Assembly: GCA_900323505.1 (NCBI GenBank)
Contig: OOIN01000006.1
Span: forward strand, 1,116,001-1,180,000
Direction of reading: 5' to 3'
Length of the DNA: 64,000 bases
Source: Ustilago trichophora
Lineage: Eukaryota > Basidiomycota > Ustilaginomycetes > Ustilaginales > Ustilaginaceae
Shown: positions 18,701-26,931 of the stretch, piece by piece
Numbering within the stretch: position 1 is the stretch's first letter
Layout of the letters: each line of letters starts with the position of its first letter
The notes under the pieces: model-generated
The model's input: the letters and a program-made list of their open reading frames with translations, nothing else
Databases searched by the model: none
Told to the model about the DNA's origin: nothing
Position numbers and translations under genes: made by a program

Positions 18701-19434
18701 TCTGTATCCACCTGTGCGTTTCTCTGCTGGATGAGAATGTCGCAGCGATCCTCGAACCTTGTGGCGACAAAATAGCTGGCGACTGTACCCGTCTCTCGAG
18801 CCTTGATCTTGGTGACGAGATGGAGGTCGATGAGTCGCTTGCAGATGTAAAAGACGGTCTTTTGATCTGTGTGGAGCGCTGCGCCAATGTCGAGGCTGAG
18901 GACAGGGATTTCTCGGGAACGGCAGATGATTTGGAGAACACGATACGTGGACGGGGGAAGAAAGACGTCACTAGCGCCGACCAGAAGACGTTTGATCAGA
19001 TGAGTCTGAAGGACGAGCCGGAGACGATTCTTGTGTTGTTGCTGAAGTTGAAAGAGACCCTGCTGCTCTGCAAGGGTTTGATTGGGCAAAAGGTCGACCC
19101 AGTCGTACTCTGGCGGAGCCTCGGCTTGTGAGGTGGGTTTGGATGTCGCTGGACTGTCGAGTGTCGATGCTTTTCTAGTGATGCCGCTTTTTGCGCCGCT
19201 TTTGACTGGTACACCGGGTACAAAGAGGCCTACACTGACGTCGGGATGGCTGACGAGTTGTCGAAAGACGAACGCTTGGTAAGAAGCATCGACGAGTTGA
19301 TCGGGCAGCTGGGAACGAGACGAGTGCTCAGCATGAAAGTGACGAACAAAGTGGGCGAGACGGTCGATTTCGGTACCAGCCTCGCCGTCGAGACCGATCT
19401 GCTCGATGCAGTAGTGGATGAGCTCGTCTATCAT
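12751..19434 (-). CDS. Transcription factor TFIIIC, B-block-binding subunit (Tfc3/Sfc3 type), 2227 aa
   Basis: One continuous 6.7-kb frame runs from ATG at 19434 to TAG at 12751. Residues about 160-215 form a winged helix with the B-block TFIIIC signature (STYRVLQIICRSREIP… then …KTVFYICKRLIDLHLVTKI). A second conserved block near residues 1560-1650 contains HVHFWNPTRKELLRDAAVI and later WSALFQVIDGEEKIKTKGVI. TFIIIC binds the B box inside tRNA genes and recruits TFIIIB and RNA polymerase III. Unusually, residues about 612-718 hold five AT-hook motifs, four of them exactly RGRPRK, spaced every 24 residues (a 72-nt DNA repeat). AT-hooks contact the minor groove of AT-rich DNA. Further acidic and Ser/Pro-rich linkers make this subunit roughly twice the length of yeast Tfc3. 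It is convergent with the Ufo1-like gene (174 bp apart) and divergent from the uS17m gene. No intron is needed. Confidence 0.88.
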   Translation of the reverse strand: MIDELIHYCIEQIGLDGEAGTEIDRLAHFVRHFHAEHSSRSQLPDQLVDASYQAFVFRQLVSHPDVSVGLFVPGVPVKSGAKSGITRKASTLDSPATSKPTSQAEAPPEYDWVDLLPNQTLAEQQGLFQLQQQHKNRLRLVLQTHLIKRLLVGASDVFLPPSTYRVLQIICRSREIPVLSLDIGAALHTDQKTVFYICKRLIDLHLVTKIKARETGTVASYFVATRFEDRCDILIQQRNAQVDTDLHRPEPAAARNQPSLLAQSLSSSNESSADQMELVDDEDAEREAEAEDVTQDASAPTITVKEEEPHDMPFTHDRNHDVRSDAHASVQSLVTSFEHVDAAKSLLWLKSRPELVRFRIYLICNSTPSKVTARVGLLRRIRLAEARPQKKALIRFLEHAVVDGFLEVVNIHVASTDRTYRGLRMTPLGENEMHDFLRGEFGDAATLQEQDRARRLNAKLLQDLTRVDSCIPRELTVERYVYEQVARAGPSGRTISQLMTQLHATGHSARMLDQIAQRAEEADGEPSLSDLQIRSFHEHKQRVRSTKLYSHHAWVLQGANEGYLEPDDLELLASAGGASSFHLKSTAWTSPEQIAHRLTSLSKDLFTPTPRKGTASRGRPPKKRPLDDEFDPNTPPPKRGRPRKHPLDADSGTPAADTPLPKRGRPRKYPLEADAGTPAADTPPPKRGRPRKHPIGSDAQTPATSTPTPKRGRPRKHPVESTEASPVATDAAPSRDETPALPNDQQAGSSTVATPSRSEKSKASDIAMDDDASLAIPDSPTAGLAKRRSRRLLQEQAPARPKSLLASSPVVAEEPAISQAEEVAVSEPAVSTPPVTSPPPGPATTEQVEVQDQSQETQGNAIAPEPAASSADLSHVSDLLSAPTPIKTEVRPSALNTPAAKKLRDATSTPAASASERRKRTNLTQLRSSHALVQCIREAGGAMDTLMIPDLLTEFVEKFGFASDAQLSNLRDKKVREKALTAAVNNGLLRRTYVRLDRPSAQHPKRQIVCVPELPAEQLQNYCEAVKEGRDGWTDSKNVNTALTNVTDNVAISFDDASRFAKPWHIQEPFYLSELPIDQTQLALLRQPFRDVVSSLRQHVGYLSGEMLRLKAFHHACAKFIALRQSDSSSSAPSVLPLSFFWTEAPLDLYLALTPVLPMSEGLEQMLIDPRMRTTPVQALPDELKASLGLSSRVVNETYVAFYSLATQLSDLNIVKMHTLADGATDSQATTASLGAISTSVEPRHCIPLYNWAVEQQEKPLLEVIDVGLDVDKINLFWAKMQACCLNWRKCMDGKNSENRGAVAPGDSKSPSGISDVEPFKTPPEELAYALYASRAWRPYHQLRPSQIKFLYRIDLQELPSASQDDLDRLAYITLVPPQVVRALLQHRLQRADADELAEPEKSRRKFSRFSWPLRLSTVILPVDVYKPISAASQKRKRTQAEREKEGRATTLAKARQLRQKREEDFRAMMDQAFGDAPAAHDLRPKIETALDVIRKKFVAGDVKFDAEAVRKAIARAIRSASGVRLMPAVRGPTAGGRKRQSRPHSAQQNPDSEQLDRDQDVNGGDDAAGVRAKRARRDRRNRRKNTDHVHFWNPTRKELLRDAAVILRIRDQVRGRSDWSALFQVIDGEEKIKTKGVIMAQWRHQYYRMRYLHGEEAYLDALERRWTSVYLSAREAGILHDPDFPAATGFDLMQQIELLRDEIDKNEVQRSLTRPIARHHLPLELSATTDFTESWKEEFAEEPVEKRFEPFYTNDTGVTTKRLETLTSTALGAEDASADKANVSLEDLMAEWAVRVVIATASSLSTQSGQASAAGATQEDTVPVDEMTKADFCRTIGDTRIEEAMQRLLDAKLIRPLTVDPVVRRKPGTNFVFTEELHRLLPDSSAGTRLAAADLQATLTHRRSAFQEICDAESGSVVEPIEADGEAAALVSLMEAGMMDAEIDMEPFEFLRQNPALNARVMNDEDLEALIRVNGKSGMMDALDAAVTPLPAVPQDRALDWLVAPEVNGGVGTDLSAALAETLRTVWLQQFETTLDTTSSTDASAAERLRVFGSRLIESGPLGLSLESDDELTYHDVLTLTSGTLPLAFFSPLSSSAILIASPFIQSYTLAIPTRAPTTSSQNLTLPHIWTTLTTTTNPPSSPPTAPWKSLLDTIIALTFQRPGITLPRLASRFSTTSAVGTSFADIWCATLCLLEIGVVELRTDGRGVETWTLHPGSRRMWAGFR
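17280..17590 (-). repeat. 72-nt tandem repeat encoding AT-hooks within the TFIIIC gene
   Basis: AT-hook codons recur with starts near 17287, 17359, 17431 and 17503 (exactly 72 nt apart) and a more divergent copy near 17568. Each unit encodes KRGRPRK followed by a TP-rich spacer. Confidence 0.85.
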
Positions 19435-19935
19435 ATTGGATGGATGTCCTAAGTGTGGGTCAAAGGTGAGCCTGTCTCGTCATGCTTGCACAAAGAAGCG
19501 ATATGTGCTGCTGAACCTCATCGATTTGTGGCTGAGTCGAGCTGAGTCGGGTTGACCGATGAGCTGGTGTGATGGATGAGATGGGATGGAATGTCAAAGT
19601 GATGTTATCGAATGCATTTCAGGGTCCAACTCGTGAAATCACATTTTTGGGCGGATGGCTGTGGAGAAGTGCACACGAGCAATGACTAAGGATGACTAAG
19701 CAGGTTATTCTTCTCTACCCAAATCTTGGAAATATAGAACATCGAAAGCCAACGCTCTATTCTACGCTACTCCTCGACACCATCACCATCCTCCAAAGAC
19801 AAGAGAGCTTCGGAAGCCGTACATCTCTCGACTACTCTCTCACTCACCATCTGTGATCAAGATTGAACATCTGATACATCCCGCTACATCCTTACCCAGC
19901 TCAAAAGAGTCTTTCACTACAACGGATCAGTCATC
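19435..19935. promoter_or_regulatory. Shared divergent promoter of the TFIIIC subunit and uS17m genes
   Basis: This 501-bp stretch separates two divergent start codons. It contains a direct repeat of ATGACTAAG at about 19682-19700 (TGACTAA is an AP-1/Gcn4-like core) and a TATA-like AATATAGAA at 19731, about 200 nt before the uS17m ATG. These assignments rest on sequence resemblance only. Confidence 0.4.
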
Positions 19936-20460
19936 ATGGTGGTGCAAACAATCGAAGGCATTGTGACAAAAGCCGGCGTCATGGCCAAGACGGTCACTGT
20001 CACTGTCGAGCGTCGCTTGATACACCCTAAGCTGCTCAAGGTGAGTCTCTACCAGCTGTCACTCGCACAAAGTTGTGACCCTTGCTAGGAGCTGCCGGCT
20101 CGCAAGCTCATCTTCCCGACACTTGCGTACTGACGTCAATTCTCTTCCTTCTTCTTGATGCACTGAATCTGCCTATTGGTCTCGCTCGCACAGCCATACA
20201 TCCGCCACAAGAAGTATCTGGTCCACGACGAGAACAACTCGCTTTCCGTAGGAGACAAGATTATCGCTTCAGCATGCAGGCCCCTTTCGGCACGCAAGCG
20301 CTTCACTCTCTTTGACAAGGTCGGCACCGAGGCTGAGGCAGAGGCACGTAGGGCAAAGGCTGAGAGCTTCATGTCGGCGGAAGACAAGGAAAAGATCCGC
20401 ATCGAGCAGTTGGTCAAGGACGAGATTGCAAAGGGTGGCAGCGGTTCGAGGCAGTCATGA
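19936..20460 (+). CDS. Mitochondrial small-subunit ribosomal protein uS17m (123 aa, one intron)
   Basis: Exon 1 is 19936-20040 and exon 2 is 20194-20460. The intron has a GTGAGT donor and a CGCACAG acceptor and joins in phase 0. The protein begins [20 protein letters not shown]. It carries the S17 oligonucleotide-binding fold signature: GxV…MxKTxxVxVER…HPKLLK, then [20 protein letters not shown] and [20 protein letters not shown]. It has a C-terminal charged helical extension, as in fungal mitochondrial Mrps17. It binds 16S-type rRNA in the mitoribosomal small subunit. The cytosolic homologue (uS17/Rps11) has a different N-terminus and lacks this tail, which favours the mitochondrial assignment. 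Confidence 0.9.
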
Positions 20461-20954
20461 ACCAGCTACAGCCCAAAAGGCTTCTGCTGCCTATAGGCTG
20501 TCTGATGCCCTTTGCTCCTTGGACAGCTGCTCGCCATCCTTCTTCTATTATGACTCTGTTTTCTTACGGTCCAAACCGTTTCTGTACTATACACATGCAT
20601 ACATGTACTCTCTTTTGGTTCTATACACTTCGAGCGTCCTTCGGTTGTGCATTGCGGTCCTAACGACATCTCAAGTCCCGACGATAGCTGTAGAGACCAG
20701 CTTACCCGTGGAGAGACAAGTCTAACACTTTGAAGAATTATCTTGCCCCCGCGTTACGCGCGGCAGGGTCTGCGTGTGTCTCTCTCGGTAAGCGGCCGTG
20801 CTGGTTACCGGACATATTTCAATTCACGAGCCTTGTCTCGCCTCGTTAAGGTCGAAACACGATTCGTTTGTGACAGCAGACACTTTGCCTCATACCCAAC
20901 CACCATCATCACCACACTCACCCACACACGCTGCCCTTGGCAGACACACCAACC
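20461..20954. other. Intergenic region, uS17m 3' end to PEX11-like start
   Basis: The two genes lie in tandem. The stretch should hold the uS17m 3' UTR and the PEX11-like promoter, whose last 70 nt are CA-rich. Nothing else was recognised. Confidence 0.45.
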
Positions 20955-23450
20955 ATGGCAAAGAAGGGCCCAGCCGCCGATGCTGCCCAATCAGGGCCAT
21001 CCCAGGGTCAGCACTCGAACAACACGCTGCAACTGCCACCCTCCCAATCATCCCTCTCCGTTCGCAGCGACTACGACGATAGCAACACAGGCTACATTAC
21101 TGCCTCCTCGAGTCGCGTCTCCCAGTTCGATAGTGAGCCTGTCACATCGTTGCCACGAATCAACTTGGAGTCCATGCAATCGTCTACACCGGTCAAACGC
21201 TCTCCTTTTGCCAAGAGCCCATCTACAGACTCGATGGCCACAACTACGGGCGACACCAGTAGCAACGATACGAGCCGCGCACAACTGGCTTCACTCAGCT
21301 CGGTCACCACTTTCGTACCGAGCACGCTCGATGCTCTGGATACATCGGATGAGGACGATAATGCGCTTTCAGATCCGGAGAACAGAGACGATGTGCGCAC
21401 CAACGATACTGACGAGTTTGTTCCCAACTACGACTTTGATCTTCGCGATCCTCACGAGCGCACCATCAACCGAAACAGCGATGGTGAGGATGCCGACGAC
21501 AGCGCCGACCATGATCAGACGCTGACTGTCCGCGAAGCGATGGAAGGAGACGTTATCACCGTCAGCCATTCCCACTCGACCAGCATCAATACCTACAACG
21601 ACTCCTCAATACCTCACTCTCGCTCCGCCTCCCACCCCGATTCCCCCCCACATCACGACAAGAATCACCACGGCCATGACCATCAACCTTCCTCCTCGTC
21701 CTTCCCCCTGAGCCTTTCCGCATCCTGGCCATCCATGCCATCCCTCGCCCTCCCGCCTTCTGCCGTCAAACTCCACCGCCGCAGACGCAACATCCTCCTC
21801 CGTCTCCTCAAGACATGGGAAGGCCGAGAGCAAGTCTTGCAGTTCAGCCACTCTCTCGTTCTCCTCCTCTACTCGTCGCTCGACCATCCAGTCCCGCAGA
21901 CGTATAGGGGTGCAATCATCCGCCCGGCAGGAACGCTGCTCGCCATGTCCTTTCCCCGCCCCATCCGCGTCGCGCTCATGCAGAGGATCTATACGACTGC
22001 CGAAGGCATCGACAACTTCCGTCGCGTCATTCTCATCGCTCGCTGGGTCACCGCTGCTACCGAAGCCGCTATGGACCACTGGCAGCATCGACAGGACAAC
22101 AAGAGGCAAGCCAAGCGTGCGGCTGACTTGGCGGAGCGCGAGCAGCTCGAGATCAAGCTCACGGGTGATGAGCCCATCGACAGACAGTCGGATCATGTTG
22201 AGCAAGGTTTCACCTGGTTGCAGCCTCCGAGCATCGCACCTTTGGATGCTGAGAGTGAGAAAGAGGCGGGCGAGCAGAGCTTTGTCAAAGCTCCGGCTGC
22301 CAAGCTCGGCAAGTTGACTGGGAGAGGCGATGCGACTGGTGCTGTTGGTGCGGATGTCGCTGAGAATGCTGATGCAGACAAACGCGGCAAACAGCGTAAG
22401 GATGCAAATGCAACTGCAACTGCAACTGCAAGCTCGTCCTCATCCTCTGTCGTCCGTACCTTTATCAGGCTCTGGTCGAGCCTGTGGCAACTATCGCATC
22501 TCGAAGCCGCCTCCGAGTCGCTAGCTACTGTTGGTGAGGCATGCGAGACAGCGGCAGTGTTGGCTGGTGGTGGGATGTTTTGGCGAGCGGTGGGTATCCA
22601 ACGTCTCGGCTTGCCCTTCCTATCGCGTCGAAGGAGACAAGGTATCGAGCGGTTGGGGATCGTACTTTCGCTCTGTTCGGTGCTGTTGAGCCTTCTGGTG
22701 CTTCGAATCGAGAGGAAGGCGCTACGATCCGAACTCGGATCTGCACATCGCAGGATCATTCGGGCCAATGACAAGCTCGGCTGGGCCTCCGATCTCGCCG
22801 GTACTTCGATCGAGCGCGATCAGGCTCTCTCGCATCGCAAACGCGATCCGTCTCGATCCAGGACAAGCAGAGGTAACCACACCGGTCGCAGCGAGGAGGA
22901 CAAGCCCCACCAACTGGACATGTTGGGTCCGGATCTTCAGGCTGCAGCACGAGATCTTGACGATCAGGTGTTGAACCAAGATGAGGACGAATACTGTTCA
23001 TCTTGCGTTTCGAGTTCGGACGATTCGAGTCTGTCGGAGGCATGGACGGTGGTTCCTGATGGAGACGATATGCATGGTTATTCCACATCTCGTCGTATCT
23101 ACTCTTCGCACCACCACCACCGGCATCCGCATCATCCGCACCACCACAACGACCATGCACACAGACACACACCATCACGCCCGGATGGCGATGTGAAACC
23201 AGTCGACATGTCATCTCTCGTCCGATCAACCGAGCGATCTTTGGTACGAGCCGAATCAGATCTTCGCAAGACCAGACGTCGTATCAAGCTGAATTTCTGG
23301 GAAAAAATCGCAAATTGGTCCGAAGCCATCTTCCTCTCTTACGAAGCAGCTATGCCCCAAATCGACAAGGATGGCGTAGAAGGATGGACAGGACTGATCG
23401 CAAGTACCATCAGATTGGCAGTGTTGTGGAAGGAGCTTAGCTGGAACTGA
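20955..23450 (+). CDS. PEX11-like peroxisomal membrane protein with long disordered regions (831 aa)
   Basis: The gene is intron-free and starts at the first in-frame ATG (20955). The first ~270 residues are Ser/Thr/Asp-rich and disordered, ending in a His/Ser-rich stretch. From about 272, NILLRLLKTWEGREQVLQFS and the following helices (to ~410) match the PEX11 opening, where an amphipathic helix and a GRDK-like motif are conserved. Further PEX11-like segments lie near 498-600, including the hydrophobic LGIVLSLCSVLLSLLVLRI, and a C-terminal segment at ~760-831 ends in LIASTIRLAVLWKELSW. PEX11 proteins tubulate and divide peroxisomes. Normal PEX11 is 230-300 aa; here the domain is split by low-complexity inserts, including a histidine-rich tract near 710-735 and short TA-repeat codons near 485. 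A distant PEX11C-like membrane protein of other function is the alternative. Confidence 0.62.
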   Translation: MAKKGPAADAAQSGPSQGQHSNNTLQLPPSQSSLSVRSDYDDSNTGYITASSSRVSQFDSEPVTSLPRINLESMQSSTPVKRSPFAKSPSTDSMATTTGDTSSNDTSRAQLASLSSVTTFVPSTLDALDTSDEDDNALSDPENRDDVRTNDTDEFVPNYDFDLRDPHERTINRNSDGEDADDSADHDQTLTVREAMEGDVITVSHSHSTSINTYNDSSIPHSRSASHPDSPPHHDKNHHGHDHQPSSSSFPLSLSASWPSMPSLALPPSAVKLHRRRRNILLRLLKTWEGREQVLQFSHSLVLLLYSSLDHPVPQTYRGAIIRPAGTLLAMSFPRPIRVALMQRIYTTAEGIDNFRRVILIARWVTAATEAAMDHWQHRQDNKRQAKRAADLAEREQLEIKLTGDEPIDRQSDHVEQGFTWLQPPSIAPLDAESEKEAGEQSFVKAPAAKLGKLTGRGDATGAVGADVAENADADKRGKQRKDANATATATASSSSSSVVRTFIRLWSSLWQLSHLEAASESLATVGEACETAAVLAGGGMFWRAVGIQRLGLPFLSRRRRQGIERLGIVLSLCSVLLSLLVLRIERKALRSELGSAHRRIIRANDKLGWASDLAGTSIERDQALSHRKRDPSRSRTSRGNHTGRSEEDKPHQLDMLGPDLQAAARDLDDQVLNQDEDEYCSSCVSSSDDSSLSEAWTVVPDGDDMHGYSTSRRIYSSHHHHRHPHHPHHHNDHAHRHTPSRPDGDVKPVDMSSLVRSTERSLVRAESDLRKTRRRIKLNFWEKIANWSEAIFLSYEAAMPQIDKDGVEGWTGLIASTIRLAVLWKELSWN

Positions 23451-23705
23451 AATCATGATACCATTCCATCTCAAGCTAGGAAAGAAAAGGGGGGAGCGGT
23501 TTGAATTGTCTGACGTTTATCTTTGACATGTGAAGAGGGGTCTGTGAATGGGGATCCGAAGCGCGTGGACGAATCTTGTTTTACAGTACAGATTTCCAAG
23601 GGATGAGCCTGCTTCTCAGCAGGAGAGATGCACCTTCTGTGCTTATGCATGAACAAGTCGATGGAACGGATTCAAGGCTGAAGCATGGTCCACCGTGCTA
23701 TGTCT

Positions 23706-24827
23706 CTAGTTGCCCTTTGGCAACGCAAGCCAAGCAGCCAAGCCGACGAGCAATCCCGAGATCTTTTCCTGCGGCGTATGGAAGTAAATAGCCGTGTTGA
23801 GCAGCATCCAACTCCAAAGTCCCACCAAACCCAAAGTAGCTGCTACAGCCACCTTTGCCTGTGGAGTCCAATTCGTCCGTCCACCCGCTGCACCGGCATG
23901 TTGCTGTTGTGGGAACAACATCTGTCCCAGTACGGATCGAGCCAGAATCTGGGCGAGATAGGGCGCAACATCTTCCAGCAGCAACAACGAGGACAAAACC
24001 ATGATGAAGGTGTGTCCTGAGATATCGTGGCCTCCCTTCCACATTGCACGGATGCTCTTTGAAGACTGAGAGGAGAAGAGGGCGGGGTGCGAAGAGGAAG
24101 AGAGCGGAGTGCGGGTTCGGCAGTAAAGATCTTCAACGGAAGAATGAGGATCGGTGCTGGACACACACACTGCACCTGTAGCCGTGAGGATGCGTTCAGA
24201 GAGAGGAGGGCCAAAGAACCAGTTGGCGAAGAGAAGCCAGAAGCAAGTTGCGAGAAGGTAGCGCAGGACAGAGATGGATACGGGACTGGTGATGGTAGCT
24301 GGTGCTGCTGGTTGGATGGTCGAATCTTCGTCTTTCTTGTGGTCTACTCGGCTTCCTACGGTTGCAGATGTGTGGGGCTTGGCAGGAGTGGATGCAGATG
24401 CTGAAGTGGGTGCGAGTCGGAGGAAGAAGAGCTGAAGAGCCCAAGCAAGTGTTGTCCAGAGCCAAGCTTTTTTGACAAAGATTTGGTTGACAATGTTCTT
24501 GCGATTGGCCCAGTAGTTGAGCGCATGGTGAGGAGGTAGAAGGATGGTAGGAGGGATGGGACCAAGGTTCGTACTGCCATCGACACCATTGTGAATGGCA
24601 GGAGCTACTGCAGCTCCCGGTAGAGTGGATGGAAACTGCGAACCAACCGAACCCATAGCTTCTGAAGAGATGCGGACATTCTGAAGATGCGTGCCGTAGA
24701 CGAAGCTGTAGACGGTACCGAGGATGACGATCGAGCTAAAAGACAGAGCAAAGGCGAAGTGGTAGGGTTGCAGGCGCAAGGGCAGCTTGGATTGCCGCCG
24801 TTGGGATGTTGCGTAGGCGGTGCTCAT
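23706..24827 (-). CDS. FIT family protein (fat storage-inducing transmembrane; Scs3/Yft2-like), 373 aa
   Basis: The start is the first ATG (24827); the frame continues upstream without an ATG. Several hydrophobic segments are visible: HFAFALSFSSIVILGTVYSF near 20-42, one near 115-135, CFWLLFANWFFGPPL (~200), one around the motif region, and AVAATLGLVGLWSWMLLNTA (~335). The family hallmark GGHDISGHTF is present (~265), followed by the second conserved histidine in NTAIYFHTPQEKISG near the C-terminus. In mammalian FIT2 these two histidines are the catalytic residues of an ER acyl-CoA diphosphatase that supports lipid droplet budding and ER integrity; yeast Scs3 and Yft2 are homologues. A disordered Ser/Thr-rich loop (~140-180) is added. 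It is convergent with the PEX11-like gene (255 bp) and tandem with the oxygenase-like gene. Confidence 0.9.
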   Translation of the reverse strand: MSTAYATSQRRQSKLPLRLQPYHFAFALSFSSIVILGTVYSFVYGTHLQNVRISSEAMGSVGSQFPSTLPGAAVAPAIHNGVDGSTNLGPIPPTILLPPHHALNYWANRKNIVNQIFVKKAWLWTTLAWALQLFFLRLAPTSASASTPAKPHTSATVGSRVDHKKDEDSTIQPAAPATITSPVSISVLRYLLATCFWLLFANWFFGPPLSERILTATGAVCVSSTDPHSSVEDLYCRTRTPLSSSSHPALFSSQSSKSIRAMWKGGHDISGHTFIMVLSSLLLLEDVAPYLAQILARSVLGQMLFPQQQHAGAAGGRTNWTPQAKVAVAATLGLVGLWSWMLLNTAIYFHTPQEKISGLLVGLAAWLALPKGN

Positions 24828-25383
24828 GGTTGAGAGAGCCGTGCTGTGGTAGGGTAAAGCGGATCGTGTATCGAGTATGGAGTTGAGCAAGAGACTAAAA
24901 AAGCTCTGCAGACCGAAACGATTGAGTGAGAAGAAGATTTGAGGATGGATGTAGGTGGTGGTTGAGGGTCAAGATTGCATGGAAGTCGATTTGATGGCAA
25001 GATGTATGGCATGACCAACGTGGAAGCACGGTACGGTACACGAAGCGCCAATCGCCAACGGTGCAACTGACACTGTGAGCATGATGTGGAGGCGCACCAA
25101 ATTACTCGTCCAAGTTTTGCTGCTTGAAAACGTCACGTTGCACACAAGATCCTTTTCAGACAAGGTTTTGACAGCATGACCATCCAGAGGCGGGTATCTA
25201 AACTCGACATATCCTATCCTTTCAGGCAGTCGATACCGTAGCGATGAAAAGCCTGCATTGAATTATTACAAAGTCGGAGCGGATAGACTGGATACAGAAG
25301 GAACCGGCGATACCATCAGAAACAAGTACAAAAGACGACTGCGAAAACCTGTTCGTTCAGCTGAACGAATGGAGGAAGCGATC
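24828..25383. other. Intergenic region: FIT promoter and 3' end of the oxygenase-like gene
   Basis: No gene or notable motif was recognised in this 556-bp stretch. Confidence 0.4.
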
Positions 25384-26367
25384 CTACTGCTTCTTCTTAG
25401 ACGGGTCAGTGATGGCAAGCACTCGCACCTCAATGGACCATCGAGGCTCGGCATCCTTTGGCGTGGTAGGATCCTCGAAAGCAGTGTGAGGAGTCCTGGT
25501 CTCGTCGACCGAGTCGTAGCACTTGAGCAGGATAGCCTCATCCGTACCCAATCCAGACTTGTAGTACCATCGATGCTCCGTGTTTGCGTAGATCGCCAGC
25601 GTCTCTCCAGTCCAAGTTGGATATCTCAGTTCGGTCTCGATCCAATCCTTTGGCTTTCCACCCTCGCCCCTTGACACAGTTCGACTGTCAGCAAACGCCA
25701 GAGGTGTATCCCATGCTTTGCCTCGCAGTGGTCTCCAGAGGTTGATGAGTTGAGCGTGCAGTTCTCCGCGTTTGACTTTTTCGAGCGTCTCTTCTCCGAG
25801 ATGCTTCTTGATGCGGTTCTCTCCAGCCCATCTGCTCTGATCCGAGTGAGCCATGGGTACAGGCTTTCGAGAATCCGGCGTTTCGGGCAGATCCTCTTCC
25901 TCTTTTGTTCGGCGTTTCCTGACAGTGTGATCAAAGATAAACGTCGAAGTAACACCGAGCTTATCCTTGAAAATCTTGTCGATATCGGCATAGTAAGCAG
26001 TCTCGATCCATTTGGAATCTTGCCACTTGTGCTCTGCCCACCCTTGCTCCGTCTCGGGCAAGGCGAAACCCTGGATGACCTCGAAACCTGCTTCGCGGAC
26101 GTTGAAACCGGCACGTTCTCGATCGGCAGGTGTCGTGCCGCGAAGATCGGTTATATCGACCGTGGGGATATCATAGACGTGGTTGTTGAGGATGCCATCT
26201 GCCGGTTGGTAGAGCGCCGTGAAGGGCTTCTTGACGGTGCGAGACATGTAATTGATTTTGGCGGGGACCTTGCGTGTGCCGGGGACTTGGAGCGTGACAG
26301 GATCGTATGTTGTGCGTAGAGGAGTCGAGGATTCAACCTGCGTGGTAGTGGTGGTTGTGGACGACAT
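25384..26367 (-). CDS. CmcJ/NvfI-family (GA4 desaturase-like) oxygenase-type enzyme, 327 aa
   Basis: The gene is intron-free from ATG at 26367 to TAG at 25384. It opens with a Thr-rich tail, then shows the layout of the fungal CmcJ/NvfI/AsaB family: NYMSRTVKKPFTALYQPADG and VYDIPTVDITDLRG near the N-terminus, PMAHSDQS (His174-x-Asp176), LINLWRPLRGKAWDTPLAFAD in the middle, and YANTEHRWYY (His265). The His-x-Asp and the distal His are consistent with the iron ligands of 2-oxoglutarate-dependent dioxygenases; characterised relatives act in secondary metabolism (aspergillic acid hydroxylation, novofumigatonin endoperoxide formation). No biosynthetic cluster genes adjoin it, so the substrate is unknown. 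The family is widespread in fungi outside clusters. Confidence is high for the family and low for the reaction. Confidence 0.82.
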   Translation of the reverse strand: MSSTTTTTTQVESSTPLRTTYDPVTLQVPGTRKVPAKINYMSRTVKKPFTALYQPADGILNNHVYDIPTVDITDLRGTTPADRERAGFNVREAGFEVIQGFALPETEQGWAEHKWQDSKWIETAYYADIDKIFKDKLGVTSTFIFDHTVRKRRTKEEEDLPETPDSRKPVPMAHSDQSRWAGENRIKKHLGEETLEKVKRGELHAQLINLWRPLRGKAWDTPLAFADSRTVSRGEGGKPKDWIETELRYPTWTGETLAIYANTEHRWYYKSGLGTDEAILLKCYDSVDETRTPHTAFEDPTTPKDAEPRWSIEVRVLAITDPSKKKQ

Positions 26368-26760
26368 GGCAAAGAAAAAACTCTGCTAATGCGTGGTGCG
26401 GCTGTGGTGATGTGTGCGAGCGTTGTTGCGGTGAGAAAGGATGTTCGCAATGAGAGCGTCAGCTTCAAGATGCTTTGTTATGCCGAGAGGTAGCTTTGTG
26501 GTGGCTGGAGTGGAAAGTCGAGCTTGATCGAATGATGGCTTGGAAGCGGTGGGGATCGAGGTGTCTTTATACGTTGTTGGCCTTGGTGACACCCATATCT
26601 CATTTTTTCGACGTCTTGCGCGCGTTACACTGTTACAGTATGCTGTACTCAACCTCCACCTTGACGCAGAGCAACAAGTGTTACAGTCTAGCGGAGCGAG
26701 CTGTCATCACTGCACGCAGTTTGCAACGGAGCTTGCTCGAACAGAACGCAGCTAGTACAT

Positions 26761-26785
26761 ACAGTACAGTACTGTACTGTACAGT
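26761..26785. repeat. Perfect palindrome ACAGTACAGTACTGTACTGT
   Basis: Positions 26761-26780 equal their own reverse complement over 20 bp, and a further TACAGTG extends the motif to 26785. It is one of several related sites in the window's intergenic DNA. Confidence 0.9.
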
Positions 26786-26931
26786 GTCTAGCATGAATCA
26801 CGGCATCGGCAATCAAAGTCACGAGTTGAGGCTTATCCGCGAGTCGAAAACGTTGAGTGGATCGGCTGTAAAGCGCAGTTAAGGCAGCAAATATTGCCGT
26901 CAGCTCGCGATTGCGCCATCGGCAATGCTTT

